Part shown: in pieces, positions 1 to 9,473 of the stretch
Position numbering within the stretch: position 1 is the stretch's first letter
Layout of the letters: every line of letters begins with the position of its first letter
Source of the DNA: an uncultured marine group I thaumarchaeote
GTDB lineage: Archaea > Thermoproteota > Nitrososphaeria > Nitrososphaerales > Nitrosopumilaceae
Direction: 5' to 3'
Assembly: GCA_902514275.1 (NCBI GenBank)
Contig: CABXQD010000006.1
Location: 1-38,005, forward strand
Length of the DNA stretch: 38,005 nt
The notes under the pieces: model-generated
Told to the model about the DNA's origin: nothing
The model's input: the letters and a program-made list of their open reading frames with translations, nothing else
Databases searched by the model: none
Position numbers and translations under genes: made by a program

Positions 1-1236
1 GCAATTGATACTCATGTTCACTATGGAGTTTATTCCCCAATTAATGAAGCTGCAAAAACTGAATCTCATGCTGCAGCAATAGGTGGAGTTACAACTATGA
101 TGCGAATGCTTCGACTAGAAAATCCATTTTCAAATTCTTTACAACCACAATTAACAACTGCATCAGAATATCATTATGTTGATTATGCAATTCATGCCTC
201 TATTTTTACACAACAACAAATTAACGAAATGGATTTTTGTATTGATAAAGGGATAACATCATTTAAAATTTACATGAATCTTGGTGGTGAAGTTGGCCAT
301 GTTTACATGGATATGCCTCCAAATTCTTCTGATCTTGTTGCATCTAAAGTAAATGTTACTGATGAACTTGTAGAACAAATTGTAAAAAATGCTGCACAAC
401 TTGGTTGTCCTGTACTTGTTCATGCTGAAGATTATGAATCCTGTGGATGTGGAATTAAAAAAGCAAAAGAAAAAAATCAAGATGGGTTATCTGCATGGTC
501 TTCTAGTCGTTCACCTGAATTTGAAGCTAAAGCTATCAAAACAGTATGTAAGTTTGGTAGAGAATATGACTGTGTAATTTATTTTGTTCATATTGGTTCA
601 GAACACGCATTATTACAAATTCAAGAAGAGAAAAAACTTGGAACTAAAATTTTTGTAGAAACTTGTCCTCATTATCTTACATTATCTTATGAAAAACAAA
701 ATGGTTATCTTGCTAAAGTAATGCCTCCAATACGAACAGAAAATGATCAAAAAGCAGTTTGGAATGCATTATCTAATAATCAAATTGATACGATAGGAAC
801 AGATCATGTTGCTAATCAACTTAAACTAAAACTTGATGGTGATGATGTTTGGGGTGCATTAGCTGGTTTTCCCGGAATTGGTACCTCGTTACCAATATTG
901 CTCAATGATGGAGTAAATCAAAATAGAATTACACTTGAACAGTTTGTGAAGTTTACTAGTTACAACGCTGCTCAAATTTTTGGTATGTATCCACAAAAAG
1001 GAACGCTTGAAAAGAATTCAGATGCTGATGTAACAATGATTGATTTGAAAAAAGAAAAGAAAGTGACTTCTGAATTGTTTGGAGGCTTTTCAGATTATAT
1101 TGTATATGAAGGACGAAATTTGAAAGGTTGGCCTGTTAAGACTATAGTGAGAGGAGAATTAGTTGCTGATAATTTTGAAGTAATTGGTAAACTTGGGCAT
1201 GGAAAACATGTTTCAAGAACTGTTAATTCTAAATAA
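1..1236 (+). CDS. Dihydroorotase/hydantoinase (dihydropyrimidinase)-like cyclic amidohydrolase, 5' truncated by window edge
   Basis: Frame 1 is open from base 1 (AIDTHVHYGVYSP...), upstream of the listed ORF start at 97. Metal-site HxH (THVHYG), candidate carboxy-Lys 'SFKIYMN', 'VHAED', 'ETCPHYL', 'GTDHV' motifs. Confidence 0.88.
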   Translation, partial: AIDTHVHYGVYSPINEAAKTESHAAAIGGVTTMMRMLRLENPFSNSLQPQLTTASEYHYVDYAIHASIFTQQQINEMDFCIDKGITSFKIYMNLGGEVGHVYMDMPPNSSDLVASKVNVTDELVEQIVKNAAQLGCPVLVHAEDYESCGCGIKKAKEKNQDGLSAWSSSRSPEFEAKAIKTVCKFGREYDCVIYFVHIGSEHALLQIQEEKKLGTKIFVETCPHYLTLSYEKQNGYLAKVMPPIRTENDQKAVWNALSNNQIDTIGTDHVANQLKLKLDGDDVWGALAGFPGIGTSLPILLNDGVNQNRITLEQFVKFTSYNAAQIFGMYPQKGTLEKNSDADVTMIDLKKEKKVTSELFGGFSDYIVYEGRNLKGWPVKTIVRGELVADNFEVIGKLGHGKHVSRTVNSK

Positions 1237-1904
1237 TTTCAAATTTACCGTTTGTTTTGGCTTTGTAAATTACATCTGGTTTTCTTATAAAAATACCTGA
1301 TTCTAAAACCCCTGTTGTCTGTTTGATTTTTTGTGTTAATGTTTTTGGATTTTTTATTGTTCCAAAATCACAATCCAAAATTATGTTTCCGTTTTCTGTA
1401 AAAAATGGATAACCTCTATCTAAAGAACGTATTTTAGATTCACCACCTAATTTTTTAATAGAATTAATTACTGAATTTCTTGCTAATGGATGAATTTCTA
1501 TTGGTACAGTTCTTGTAAAATTTTTAACAAATTTTGTTTTATCTGCCATTACAACAACTTTTTTTTGCAAGACTAAACAAAATATTTTCTCGTAATAATG
1601 CTCCTCCTCCTCCTTTGATAACATATTTTTGTGAATCAATTTGATCTGCACCATCAAATACAATATCAATATGATTAACTTGATCTGATTCGACTAATTG
1701 CATTCCAGCTTTTTCTGCAACTAATTTAATTTGTAATGATGTTGGAATACCTTTGATGTTATAATTTTTTAATTTAATTAATTTTGCAAGTGATTTTACT
1801 AATGCAGTTGCAGCTCTACCACTACCTAAACCAATTACCTGATTATTTTTGATTAATTTTAATGCGTCATTTGATAATGCCTCCATGGCACCATCGTAAG
1901 ACAA
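1229..1904 (-). CDS. rpiA: Ribose-5-phosphate isomerase A, with an apparent 1-nt frameshift at a poly-A run (split into ORFs 1539..1904 and 1229..1669)
   Basis: N-terminal ORF has GLGSGRAA, FDGADQID, KGGGGALLRE; C-terminal ORF has VVVMADKTKFV, PIEIHPLARNSV, GNIILDCDFG. Together they form a full-length RpiA; the frame changes at T8 (plus strand) 1559-1566. Confidence 0.85.
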
Positions 1905-2864
1905 TTACTCTACCTCTGCTTGATCAAGTTTTGATAAAACTCTCATAATATCGCCCTTGATTTTATCTAAATCATCTGTATCCTCATCAAATTCATCCTC
2001 AATTGTAGATACTTTTGGTTTTTGTTCTGGTTGTGGAAGTGCCTTATGTTCTGTAATTTTTGCTACTTCTTTATCTAAATCTGGTTTATTTTCAAATAAA
2101 ATTTCTGGTTTTGGTGTAATTGACTGAATAATTTCTACTTTATCTTCTATTTTTGGTTTAGGTTGAACTATTTCTTTTACAATTTCTTCTTTTGGTTTAA
2201 TTAATTCAGTTTGAATTACTTTTGGTTGTGGCATTGGTTTTACAATTTCTTTTTTTTCAAATAATGGGAATTTTGGTTCAGTTTTTGAAATATTTGTTAA
2301 TGTTGTTAACTCAAATGATTGTCTTGATTTTGTTGGAGGTATTGCAATAGGATCTATTTTTGTTTCTTTTGGTTTTTCAAAATTAAATGTGTCCTTAATT
2401 GATTTTGAAATTTGTTGTTTAATTTCTTCTCTTTCTTGTTTAATTTCAGGTGTTTGGATTTTTGAATTTGATATCTTTGATGATAGATCATATAATCTGT
2501 CATCAAGCTTTGATAATTTTTGATCCATTAAACTAATCAAACCATCTCCAACTGGACCTAAATCTGGATGATTACTGGCTTGTTCGAGTTTTTCTAATTT
2601 AGCTAAAATAATTCCTAATTGATGTTGATATTTTAGTAATAGTTTGTCTTTTTGAATTTTAGAAAATTCATCTTCAGCTTGATATAATCTTGAAATTGTT
2701 TTTGTAAGAATATCTTTTTCAATTTTTAAAGAATTAATCTGATTTTTGATATGTGAGCTAGCACCTAAACTTAATAATTGATTTTTATCTCTAGGCATTT
2801 TTCTTACAGCAGCTGCTGTTGCAACTCCTGCAATTGAACTAAGAATTAAGACAATTTCTTGCAT
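1905..2864 (-). CDS. Hypothetical protein: N-terminal hydrophobic helix, coiled-coil region, Pro/Lys/Glu-rich linker, acidic C-terminus
   Basis: Long ORF abutting L37e and rpiA with no intergenic bases; no recognised domain. Confidence 0.75.
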   Translation of the reverse strand: MQEIVLILSSIAGVATAAAVRKMPRDKNQLLSLGASSHIKNQINSLKIEKDILTKTISRLYQAEDEFSKIQKDKLLLKYQHQLGIILAKLEKLEQASNHPDLGPVGDGLISLMDQKLSKLDDRLYDLSSKISNSKIQTPEIKQEREEIKQQISKSIKDTFNFEKPKETKIDPIAIPPTKSRQSFELTTLTNISKTEPKFPLFEKKEIVKPMPQPKVIQTELIKPKEEIVKEIVQPKPKIEDKVEIIQSITPKPEILFENKPDLDKEVAKITEHKALPQPEQKPKVSTIEDEFDEDTDDLDKIKGDIMRVLSKLDQAEVE

Positions 2865-3032
2865 CTATGTATACCATTTAATCCAGGAATACTTTCTTCG
2901 TTTAGCCTCTGGGAATCCACAACTTGCGCATTGATGGTGACGCTTGTGAAGTGAATTTTTACCACATCTTCTACATCGAATGTGAACTTTCTTTTTTGTA
3001 AATCCACCCATAGAAGTAGTACCCTTTGTCAT
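2865..3032 (-). CDS. rpl37e: 50S ribosomal protein L37e
   Basis: 55-aa translation [55 protein letters not shown]; zinc-ribbon CxxC...CxxC. Missing from the supplied ORF track because it is short. Confidence 0.93.
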   Translation of the reverse strand: MTKGTTSMGGFTKKKVHIRCRRCGKNSLHKRHHQCASCGFPEAKRRKYSWIKWYT

Positions 3033-3042
3033 TCCAAATCAC

Positions 3043-3279
3043 CTAATTTGTTGGTGGTGGAGGAGATATCATAACGACATTGTCTCCTCTAACAACGATG
3101 GAACCAAGGCTTTTTGTCTCGCCTTCAGCAGGTATTTCTTCTGAAGAATCGAGTAGCAGATTCATGTGTTGATCAAAACCTAAGAGATTACCTCTGATGG
3201 TTTTGCTTCCTTTGAGTTTTATTAATACAACTTGATTAATACTCTCATCCAATACTTTTACTGCCATATCAACGGACAT
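3043..3279 (-). CDS. LSm / Sm-like archaeal RNA-binding protein
   Basis: Sm motifs '[31 protein letters not shown]' and '[16 protein letters not shown]'. Confidence 0.93.
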   Translation of the reverse strand: MSVDMAVKVLDESINQVVLIKLKGSKTIRGNLLGFDQHMNLLLDSSEEIPAEGETKSLGSIVVRGDNVVMISPPPPTN

Positions 3280-3335
3280 CTATATCACTCATTGACTTCC
3301 ATGTTGAGGGATTATATTAAAATATCATTGTGCAT

Positions 3336-4058
3336 CTATAGCCTACCTTCAGTAAGGTAAGTTTGACACTTTTTTGATAAATTCTCTATAATTTCGTTCA
3401 AAATCTTATTTCCATCTTTTTTTGTTGCTTTTGTTGGATCCCCCCAAATCCCATTTTTGGTAGCTTTTGGAAATGATTGATTAGATAATTTTCCAATTTT
3501 AATAATTTCTTGTTTTGTCATCTTATCTGTAATTAATCCTTTTTTTGCTAATTTCATTTTAACATTTTTTGAAATTGCTAACATTAGAGATGTTTCTACA
3601 AATCCTGCATGATCAAAGTCTCTGTCCATAAAATGCCAATATGATAATGGATAAACTTTAACTTTATTTTTTAAAATTTTCTTAATTTTAACATCAATAT
3701 TTTTAATTGATTTTAAATTCCCATGATGACCATTAATTATAAAAATTGTTTTGATATTATTTTTTACTAATGATGTGCACAAATCTATTAAGATTGCACG
3801 TAATGTTGATTCTCTAATACTTAGATTGAAGAATGGTGCATGCTCAAATGAAATTCCATATGTTATAGTTGGAAGAAGGAAATATCCATTTTTTTCTGAT
3901 ATTTTTTTTGCTACTTCTGATACAATATCTGAATCAGTCGAAATTGGTAAATGTGGACCATGCTGCTCAATTGAACCAACTGGAATTACCGCAATTGTTT
4001 TCTTATTCTTTACTAACTTTCTTAAAATTGGATCAAATTGTGTTTTGATATCTGTCAT
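3336..4058 (-). CDS. Creatininase family protein (candidate ArfB-type FAPy deformylase)
   Basis: 'VIPVGSIEQHGPHLPISTDSDI', 'INGHHGNL', 'HAGFVETSLML' motifs. Confidence 0.85.
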   Translation of the reverse strand: MTDIKTQFDPILRKLVKNKKTIAVIPVGSIEQHGPHLPISTDSDIVSEVAKKISEKNGYFLLPTITYGISFEHAPFFNLSIRESTLRAILIDLCTSLVKNNIKTIFIINGHHGNLKSIKNIDVKIKKILKNKVKVYPLSYWHFMDRDFDHAGFVETSLMLAISKNVKMKLAKKGLITDKMTKQEIIKIGKLSNQSFPKATKNGIWGDPTKATKKDGNKILNEIIENLSKKCQTYLTEGRL

Positions 4059-4063
4059 TTAAT

Positions 4064-4933
4064 TCACTTTGATTTTATGTGAACTTTTCTCCAACGAACT
4101 TCTAATTTATTTTCTAAATGCATTTTTGTTGCTTTTAGTAGTGTATCTGCTTCAAGTTTTTGTCCTTTTGATTTAATTTTTTCTAATGTATCATTTGGAT
4201 CAACTTTAAAAGAATCTTGGAAGATAATTGGTCCTTGATCTAAATTTTCAGTTACATAATGTGATGTTACACCAACAATTTTTGTACCTCTTTCATAAGC
4301 TTGAGCATATGCTGATGCACCAGGAAAAGCTGGTAGTAATGATGGATGAATATTAATAATTCTATTAGGATACCTCCAAACAAAATTGGGACTAAGTATT
4401 CTCATGTATCTTGCAAGTGAAATTAAATCAATATTATATTTTTTACAAATTTGAATAATTTTTTCTTCTGCTTTTGTTTGATTTTTCTCTTCTATTACTA
4501 CAAATGGAATATTTGCTCTTTTTGCAATTGATTCTAATGACTTTTCTGTACCAACTATCACTGAAATTTTTCCTTTGAGTAATTTTTTATTTGAAATAAA
4601 TGTTTGAAGGCAAAGTGGTTCTTTTGTTACAAATATTGCAATATTTTTCTCTAAATTAGTTTCATGATGTGTATTTACATCCATTTTTTCTTTTTTTGCC
4701 AAATTTTGAATTTCAATATCAAATTTCTTTACATCTACTTTTTTAGAAAATGAGACTTCTAGATACATACCAAAAAGATTTTTGATTACATTTTGATTTA
4801 CTTTTTCTATGTTGCCCCCTCTTGAAAAAGCAAAATTAGTGAATGTAGCTACAATACCTTCTCTATCTTTACCAACGACTGTAATTCCAACTACTGTTTT
4901 TTTCATAACTTTGTTTGAAGAAGTTTTTCTCAT
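4064..4933 (-). CDS. purU: Formyltetrahydrofolate deformylase (ACT domain + formyltransferase fold)
   Basis: N-terminal ACT-like 'VVGKDREGIVATFTNFAFSRGGNI'; C-terminal 'NIHPSLLPAFPGASAYAQAYERG', 'GVTSHYVTENLDQGPII'. Confidence 0.88.
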   Translation of the reverse strand: MRKTSSNKVMKKTVVGITVVGKDREGIVATFTNFAFSRGGNIEKVNQNVIKNLFGMYLEVSFSKKVDVKKFDIEIQNLAKKEKMDVNTHHETNLEKNIAIFVTKEPLCLQTFISNKKLLKGKISVIVGTEKSLESIAKRANIPFVVIEEKNQTKAEEKIIQICKKYNIDLISLARYMRILSPNFVWRYPNRIINIHPSLLPAFPGASAYAQAYERGTKIVGVTSHYVTENLDQGPIIFQDSFKVDPNDTLEKIKSKGQKLEADTLLKATKMHLENKLEVRWRKVHIKSK

Positions 4934-4957
4934 TATTAATCATTCACAGAACCAAAA

Positions 4958-5045
4958 TGGTGCGGGAGGTGGGATTTGAACCCACGAACTCCTAAGAGAT
5001 AGGGTCCTAAGCCCTACGCCTTTGACCAGGCTGGGCGACTCCCGC
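4958..5045 (-). tRNA. tRNA-Leu(TAG), CCA apparently encoded (mature body 4961..5045)
   Basis: Reverse complement GCGGGAG...TAGGG-CTTAGGA-CCCTA...GGGTTCAAATCCC...CTCCCGC-A-CCA; class II variable arm; 7-bp acceptor stem. Confidence 0.95.
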
Positions 5046-5092
5046 AACGACCTAGCCATTAAACACAAATTTATCTATTATTGAATGGTAAC

Positions 5093-6442
5093 ATGGCAAA
5101 ATTTTTTGGAACTAATGGAATTCGAGGAGTATTTCCTGAAGATTTTAGTTTAGAATTCATTCATGATATGACTTTAGCTATTGGAACTTATTTTGAAAAG
5201 GGACCAATTTTGATTGGTTATGATGGACGAGAATCAAGTCCTTTAATTTGTAAAATTATTACTTCTACTCTTAATTCTATTGGAATAGATTGTAACATAG
5301 CTGGACTTGTACCAACACCATGTCTTGAATATGCAGTAAAATCTCTTGGTTATTCTGGTGGAATAATGATCACTGCTTCACATAATCCACCACAATACAA
5401 TGGAATAAAACCTGCAGGAAAAGATGGCGTAGAAATTTCACGTGAAGACGAATTAATAATTGAAGATATTTATTTTAAAAAAAATTGGTTATCTAACCCT
5501 GACAAATGGGGAACTACTGGCAAAGAAACTGAATCAATTAAAACATATCTTAATGGAATTAAATCTCATATTGATTCTAAACTAATAGAATCAAAATCTT
5601 TCAAAGTTGTTTTAGATTTGGGTAATGGTGCACAAGCTGTTACAGCACCTGATTTTTGTAAATTAGTAAACTGTGAACCCATTCTTGTAAATCAAACAAT
5701 AGATGGTACATTTCCAGGACGTGGTTCTGAACCAACACCACAAAATCTTTCAGTTCTTTCAAAAACTGTAATTGAAAACCAAGCTAATTTTGGAATTGCA
5801 TTTGATGGTGATGGTGATCGAAGTATTTTTTGTGATAATCTTGGAAATATTTTAACTGGTGATAGATCTGCATTGATATTAATTCAAAATATATTAAAAA
5901 AAAATTCAAATTCTTTAGTTGTAACTTGTTTAAATTCTGGTTCAAATACTGAACTATTAACTGAAAAATATAATTCCAAAGTAATACGTACTAAAGTAGG
6001 AAGTGTTGAGGTTTCAAGAAAAATGCTTTCAACTAATGCGTTAATTGGATTTGAAGAAAATGGTGGATTTATGTTTGGACAACATAATCAAGTTAGAGAT
6101 GGATGTATGAGTTTAGCATTAATGCTTGATCTTTTAGCAACTACAAATAATACTCTATTTGATGAAATTTCTAACTTACCTCCATCATTTACTACTAAAG
6201 ATAAAATCAAATGTTCCTCTGATGATGCTGAGAAGATAATTTTGTCATTAAAAACTGAATTTCCTGATTCTGATACTTCTGATGGAATCAAAATTACTAT
6301 TGATCACAAGAACTGGGTGATGATTAGATCCAGTGGAACTGAACCGATCATTAGAATTTATGCTGAATCTGAAAGTCAAGAGAAATTAGACGCTTTAATG
6401 ATTGAATTCCTTCAAAAAGTAAAGTCTATCATTTCCAGATAA
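5093..6442 (+). CDS. glmM: Phosphoglucosamine/phosphomannomutase
   Basis: 'FFGTNGIRG', 'MITASHNPPQYNGIK', 'AFDGDGDRS', 'RSSGTEPIIRIY'. Start placed at ATG 5093 rather than the listed TTG at 5081. Confidence 0.9.
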   Translation: MAKFFGTNGIRGVFPEDFSLEFIHDMTLAIGTYFEKGPILIGYDGRESSPLICKIITSTLNSIGIDCNIAGLVPTPCLEYAVKSLGYSGGIMITASHNPPQYNGIKPAGKDGVEISREDELIIEDIYFKKNWLSNPDKWGTTGKETESIKTYLNGIKSHIDSKLIESKSFKVVLDLGNGAQAVTAPDFCKLVNCEPILVNQTIDGTFPGRGSEPTPQNLSVLSKTVIENQANFGIAFDGDGDRSIFCDNLGNILTGDRSALILIQNILKKNSNSLVVTCLNSGSNTELLTEKYNSKVIRTKVGSVEVSRKMLSTNALIGFEENGGFMFGQHNQVRDGCMSLALMLDLLATTNNTLFDEISNLPPSFTTKDKIKCSSDDAEKIILSLKTEFPDSDTSDGIKITIDHKNWVMIRSSGTEPIIRIYAESESQEKLDALMIEFLQKVKSIISR

Positions 6443-6477
6443 CACTTTTAATACCAAACACTGGATTCGATAATACT

Positions 6478-6864
6478 ATGGGAAAAGCCTATTACGTAAA
6501 ATTTGAAACTCCTGAAGATTTGGTTAGTCCAATTTTGGAAGCTGTTAGAGTTGCATCAACTAGCGGTAAAGTCAAAAAAGGAACAAATGAAGCAACAAAG
6601 GCTATTGAACGTGGTACTAGTAAATTAATTGTAATTGCTGAAGATGTTGAACCACCAGAGGTAGTAGCACATCTTCCAATTCTATGTGAAGAACAAGGTG
6701 CAGCATATGCATTTGTTCCAAATAAAGAAGAATTAGGCAAATCATTAGGTATTGATATTACTTCAGCCGCTGCAGCAATTTTGGATGCTGGCGATGCACA
6801 ACATATCGTCGACCAAGTTACAACTAAAATTGCTGATCTTAAAGGCGGTAAGTCTGAACAATGA
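6478..6864 (+). CDS. rpl7ae: 50S ribosomal protein L7Ae
   Basis: '[38 protein letters not shown]'. Confidence 0.97.
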   Translation: MGKAYYVKFETPEDLVSPILEAVRVASTSGKVKKGTNEATKAIERGTSKLIVIAEDVEPPEVVAHLPILCEEQGAAYAFVPNKEELGKSLGIDITSAAAAILDAGDAQHIVDQVTTKIADLKGGKSEQ

Positions 6865-7070
6865 GTGCAACTGAAGAAGTAGTAGAATCTGAAATTATTC
6901 AAATTGTTGGTAGAACTGGTATTGCCGGTGAAGTTATTCAAGTTAGAGTTAAAGTTCTTACTGGTAAGGATAAAGGTAGAATTCTTACAAGAAATGTTAA
7001 AGGTTCTGTTAGAATGAATGAAATTTTAATGTTAAGAGAAACAGAAAGGGAAGCAAAGAAAATCAAATAG
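6861..7070 (+). CDS. rps28e: 30S ribosomal protein S28e
   Basis: '[54 protein letters not shown]'-like; ATGA overlap with L7Ae. Confidence 0.97.
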   Translation: MSATEEVVESEIIQIVGRTGIAGEVIQVRVKVLTGKDKGRILTRNVKGSVRMNEILMLRETEREAKKIK

Positions 7071-7080
7071 GTGATTATGA

Positions 7081-7281
7081 ATGAGTCTTTTAGTTAAACC
7101 ATGTAGTTTTTGTGATAGACCTGTTGCAAAAGGTTCTGGAACAATGTTTGCAAAAAATGATGGAACTGTTTTATGGTTTTGTTCTGCAAAATGTAAAAAA
7201 AATGCATTAGTCCTAAAACGTGATCCAAGAAAATTAAAATGGACTAAAAAACATGTCAAAGGCGGAATTAGAAAGAATTAG
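7081..7281 (+). CDS. rpl24e: 50S ribosomal protein L24e
   Basis: 'CSFCDRPVAKGSGTMFAKNDGTVLWFCSAKCKKN...RDPRKLKWT'. Confidence 0.96.
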   Translation: MSLLVKPCSFCDRPVAKGSGTMFAKNDGTVLWFCSAKCKKNALVLKRDPRKLKWTKKHVKGGIRKN

Positions 7282-7283
7282 AA

Positions 7284-7685
7284 TTGACTGAACAATCACT
7301 ATTCATTGTAAAACCTGATGCTGTATCTAGAAATTTAGTTGGAGAGGTAGTATCTAGATTTGAAAGAAAAGGATTCAAACTTTTAAAATTAAAGATGTTT
7401 ACATTTTCTCAAGCACAAGCAGAAAATTTCTATGGTGTTCACAAGGATAAGCCATTTTTTGGTGAACTTACATCATTTATTACATCAGGACCTGTTGTAG
7501 CAGCTATCATTGAAGGAAATAATGCAATTGCCACTACAAGAATTATGATTGGAGCTACAAAATCATTTGAAGCAGATCCTGGTTCAATTAGAGGTGATTT
7601 TGGTTTGGGATTTAGTGAAAATATTATTCATGCATCAGATTCTCAAGAAAGTTTTGATCACGAATCAAAGGTAGCTTTTGAGTGA
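7284..7685 (+). CDS. ndk: Nucleoside diphosphate kinase
   Basis: 'QSLFIVKPDAVSRNLVGEVVSRFERKGFKL', active-site 'NIIHASDSQESFDHE'; TTG start. Confidence 0.95.
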   Translation: MTEQSLFIVKPDAVSRNLVGEVVSRFERKGFKLLKLKMFTFSQAQAENFYGVHKDKPFFGELTSFITSGPVVAAIIEGNNAIATTRIMIGATKSFEADPGSIRGDFGLGFSENIIHASDSQESFDHESKVAFE

Positions 7686-7691
7686 TATGAT

Positions 7692-9473
7692 TTGCAAATT
7701 CGTCAACCCATAGTAGCAGTTCTTGGTCACGTAGACTCTGGAAAAACATCACTATTAGATAGAATTCGTGGAACTGGTGTACAAGGTAGAGAAGCAGGTG
7801 GAATTACTCAACATATTGGTGCAAGTTTTCTTCCATCTGATACTATCAAAGAAATGTGTGGTCCCTTATACAAAAACTTAGAAAAATCAGAACATAAAGT
7901 TCCTGGACTTTTAGTTATTGATACTCCTGGTCACGAAGTTTTTACAAATCTTCGTTCCCGAGGTGGTTCTGCTGCTGATATTGCAATTTTGGTAGTTGAT
8001 GTTAATCGTGGATTTCAACCACAAACAAATGAAAGTTTAAAAATTTTGCAAAGCAGAAAAGTTCCATTTCTTGTTGCATTAAACAAATGTGATCAGATTT
8101 CTGGATGGCGAAAATCTGAAACTAAATTTATTTCACAAGCAATTAAAGAACAAGATGCATCTATACAAACCGATTTAGATCAAAAGATCTATGATGTTGT
8201 AGGAACTCTATCTATTTTGGGGTACAAGTCTGAAGCATTTTATCGTATTGAAGATTTTAAATCAGAAATTGCTATAGTTCCAATTTCAGCACGTTCTGGT
8301 GTTGGAATTCCAGAATTACTAAGTGTTTTAGTTGGATTAACCCAACAATATTTACAAAAAAGACTTGATCAAGAAGAAAAAGAACCTCGTGGAATAGTTC
8401 TTGAAGTAAAAGATGAAGTTGGATTGGGACAAACTGCAAATGTTATTTTGATTGATGGAACTATTAAAAAAGAAAATAGTATTGTTGTAGCAAAACGTGA
8501 TGCAGTAATTGTTACAAAACCTAAGGCATTACTTTTACCAAAACCTCTTGATGAAATGAGAGATCCTAGAGATAAATTCAAACCTGTTCCTCAAGTTGAT
8601 GCAGCTGCAGGCCTAAAAATTGCATCACCAGAACTTGAAGGTGTTTTGCCTGGAAGTACTCTTTATGTTGCAAAAAATGATGATGAAATTGAAAAATTTA
8701 CTAAACTCATAGAATCTGAAATGCAATCTATGTTTATTGATACAGAAACAAATGGAATTATTTTAAAGTGTGATACTATCGGTTCACTTGAGGCTATAGT
8801 TGAAATGCTAAAGCGTTCTCAAGTGCCAGTAGCAAAAGCTGACATTGGACCTGTAAATAGACGAGATGTTATTGAAGCAAAAGCTATTAAAGAAAAAGAT
8901 AGACATCTTGGAATTGTTTTAGCATTTAATGTAAAGATATTACCTGATGCACAAGAAGAATCAGAAACAAGTCATATCAAATTATTTGAAGATAAAGTAA
9001 TTTACAGTTTAATTGATAATTATAATGCTTGGGTGGAAGAAGATTCTGCTAATGAAGAAGATGCAATGTTTGCAGAATTAACACCAATTTCTAAATTTAC
9101 ATTTATGAAAGGTATGGTATTTCGTAACAACAATCCTGCAGTTTTTGGTGTACGAATTGATATTGGAAATTTAAAACATAAAATTCCATTTATGAATATG
9201 TCTGGAAGAAAAGTAGGAAATATTCATCAACTTCAACTTGACAAAAAAACAGTATCTTCAGCAAAAACTGGAGACGAAGTTGCATGTTCTGTTAAAGATG
9301 TTACAATAGGTAGACAAATTTTTGAAGAAGAGGTATACTATACATTTCCTCCATCTCCTGAAGCAAAAAAGATACTAAACAAATTTTTGCATAAATTAAG
9401 CAGTGAAGAACAAGAAATTTTTAATGAAATAGTTAGAATTCAACGTGAAATAGAACCAATGTATGGTTACTAG
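7692..9473 (+). CDS. infB: Translation initiation factor aIF5B (IF-2 homologue)
   Basis: 'VAVLGHVDSGKTSLLDRIRG', 'LVIDTPGHEVFTNLRSRGGSAADIAILVVD', 'ALNKCDQ'; TTG start. Confidence 0.97.
   Translation: MQIRQPIVAVLGHVDSGKTSLLDRIRGTGVQGREAGGITQHIGASFLPSDTIKEMCGPLYKNLEKSEHKVPGLLVIDTPGHEVFTNLRSRGGSAADIAILVVDVNRGFQPQTNESLKILQSRKVPFLVALNKCDQISGWRKSETKFISQAIKEQDASIQTDLDQKIYDVVGTLSILGYKSEAFYRIEDFKSEIAIVPISARSGVGIPELLSVLVGLTQQYLQKRLDQEEKEPRGIVLEVKDEVGLGQTANVILIDGTIKKENSIVVAKRDAVIVTKPKALLLPKPLDEMRDPRDKFKPVPQVDAAAGLKIASPELEGVLPGSTLYVAKNDDEIEKFTKLIESEMQSMFIDTETNGIILKCDTIGSLEAIVEMLKRSQVPVAKADIGPVNRRDVIEAKAIKEKDRHLGIVLAFNVKILPDAQEESETSHIKLFEDKVIYSLIDNYNAWVEEDSANEEDAMFAELTPISKFTFMKGMVFRNNNPAVFGVRIDIGNLKHKIPFMNMSGRKVGNIHQLQLDKKTVSSAKTGDEVACSVKDVTIGRQIFEEEVYYTFPPSPEAKKILNKFLHKLSSEEQEIFNEIVRIQREIEPMYGY

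Noticed and set aside
6492-6941. 149-aa minus-strand ORF antisense to L7Ae
   Set aside because: Fully overlaps the unmistakable L7Ae/S28e genes; Ser/Thr/Ala-rich composition is a reverse-complement shadow.
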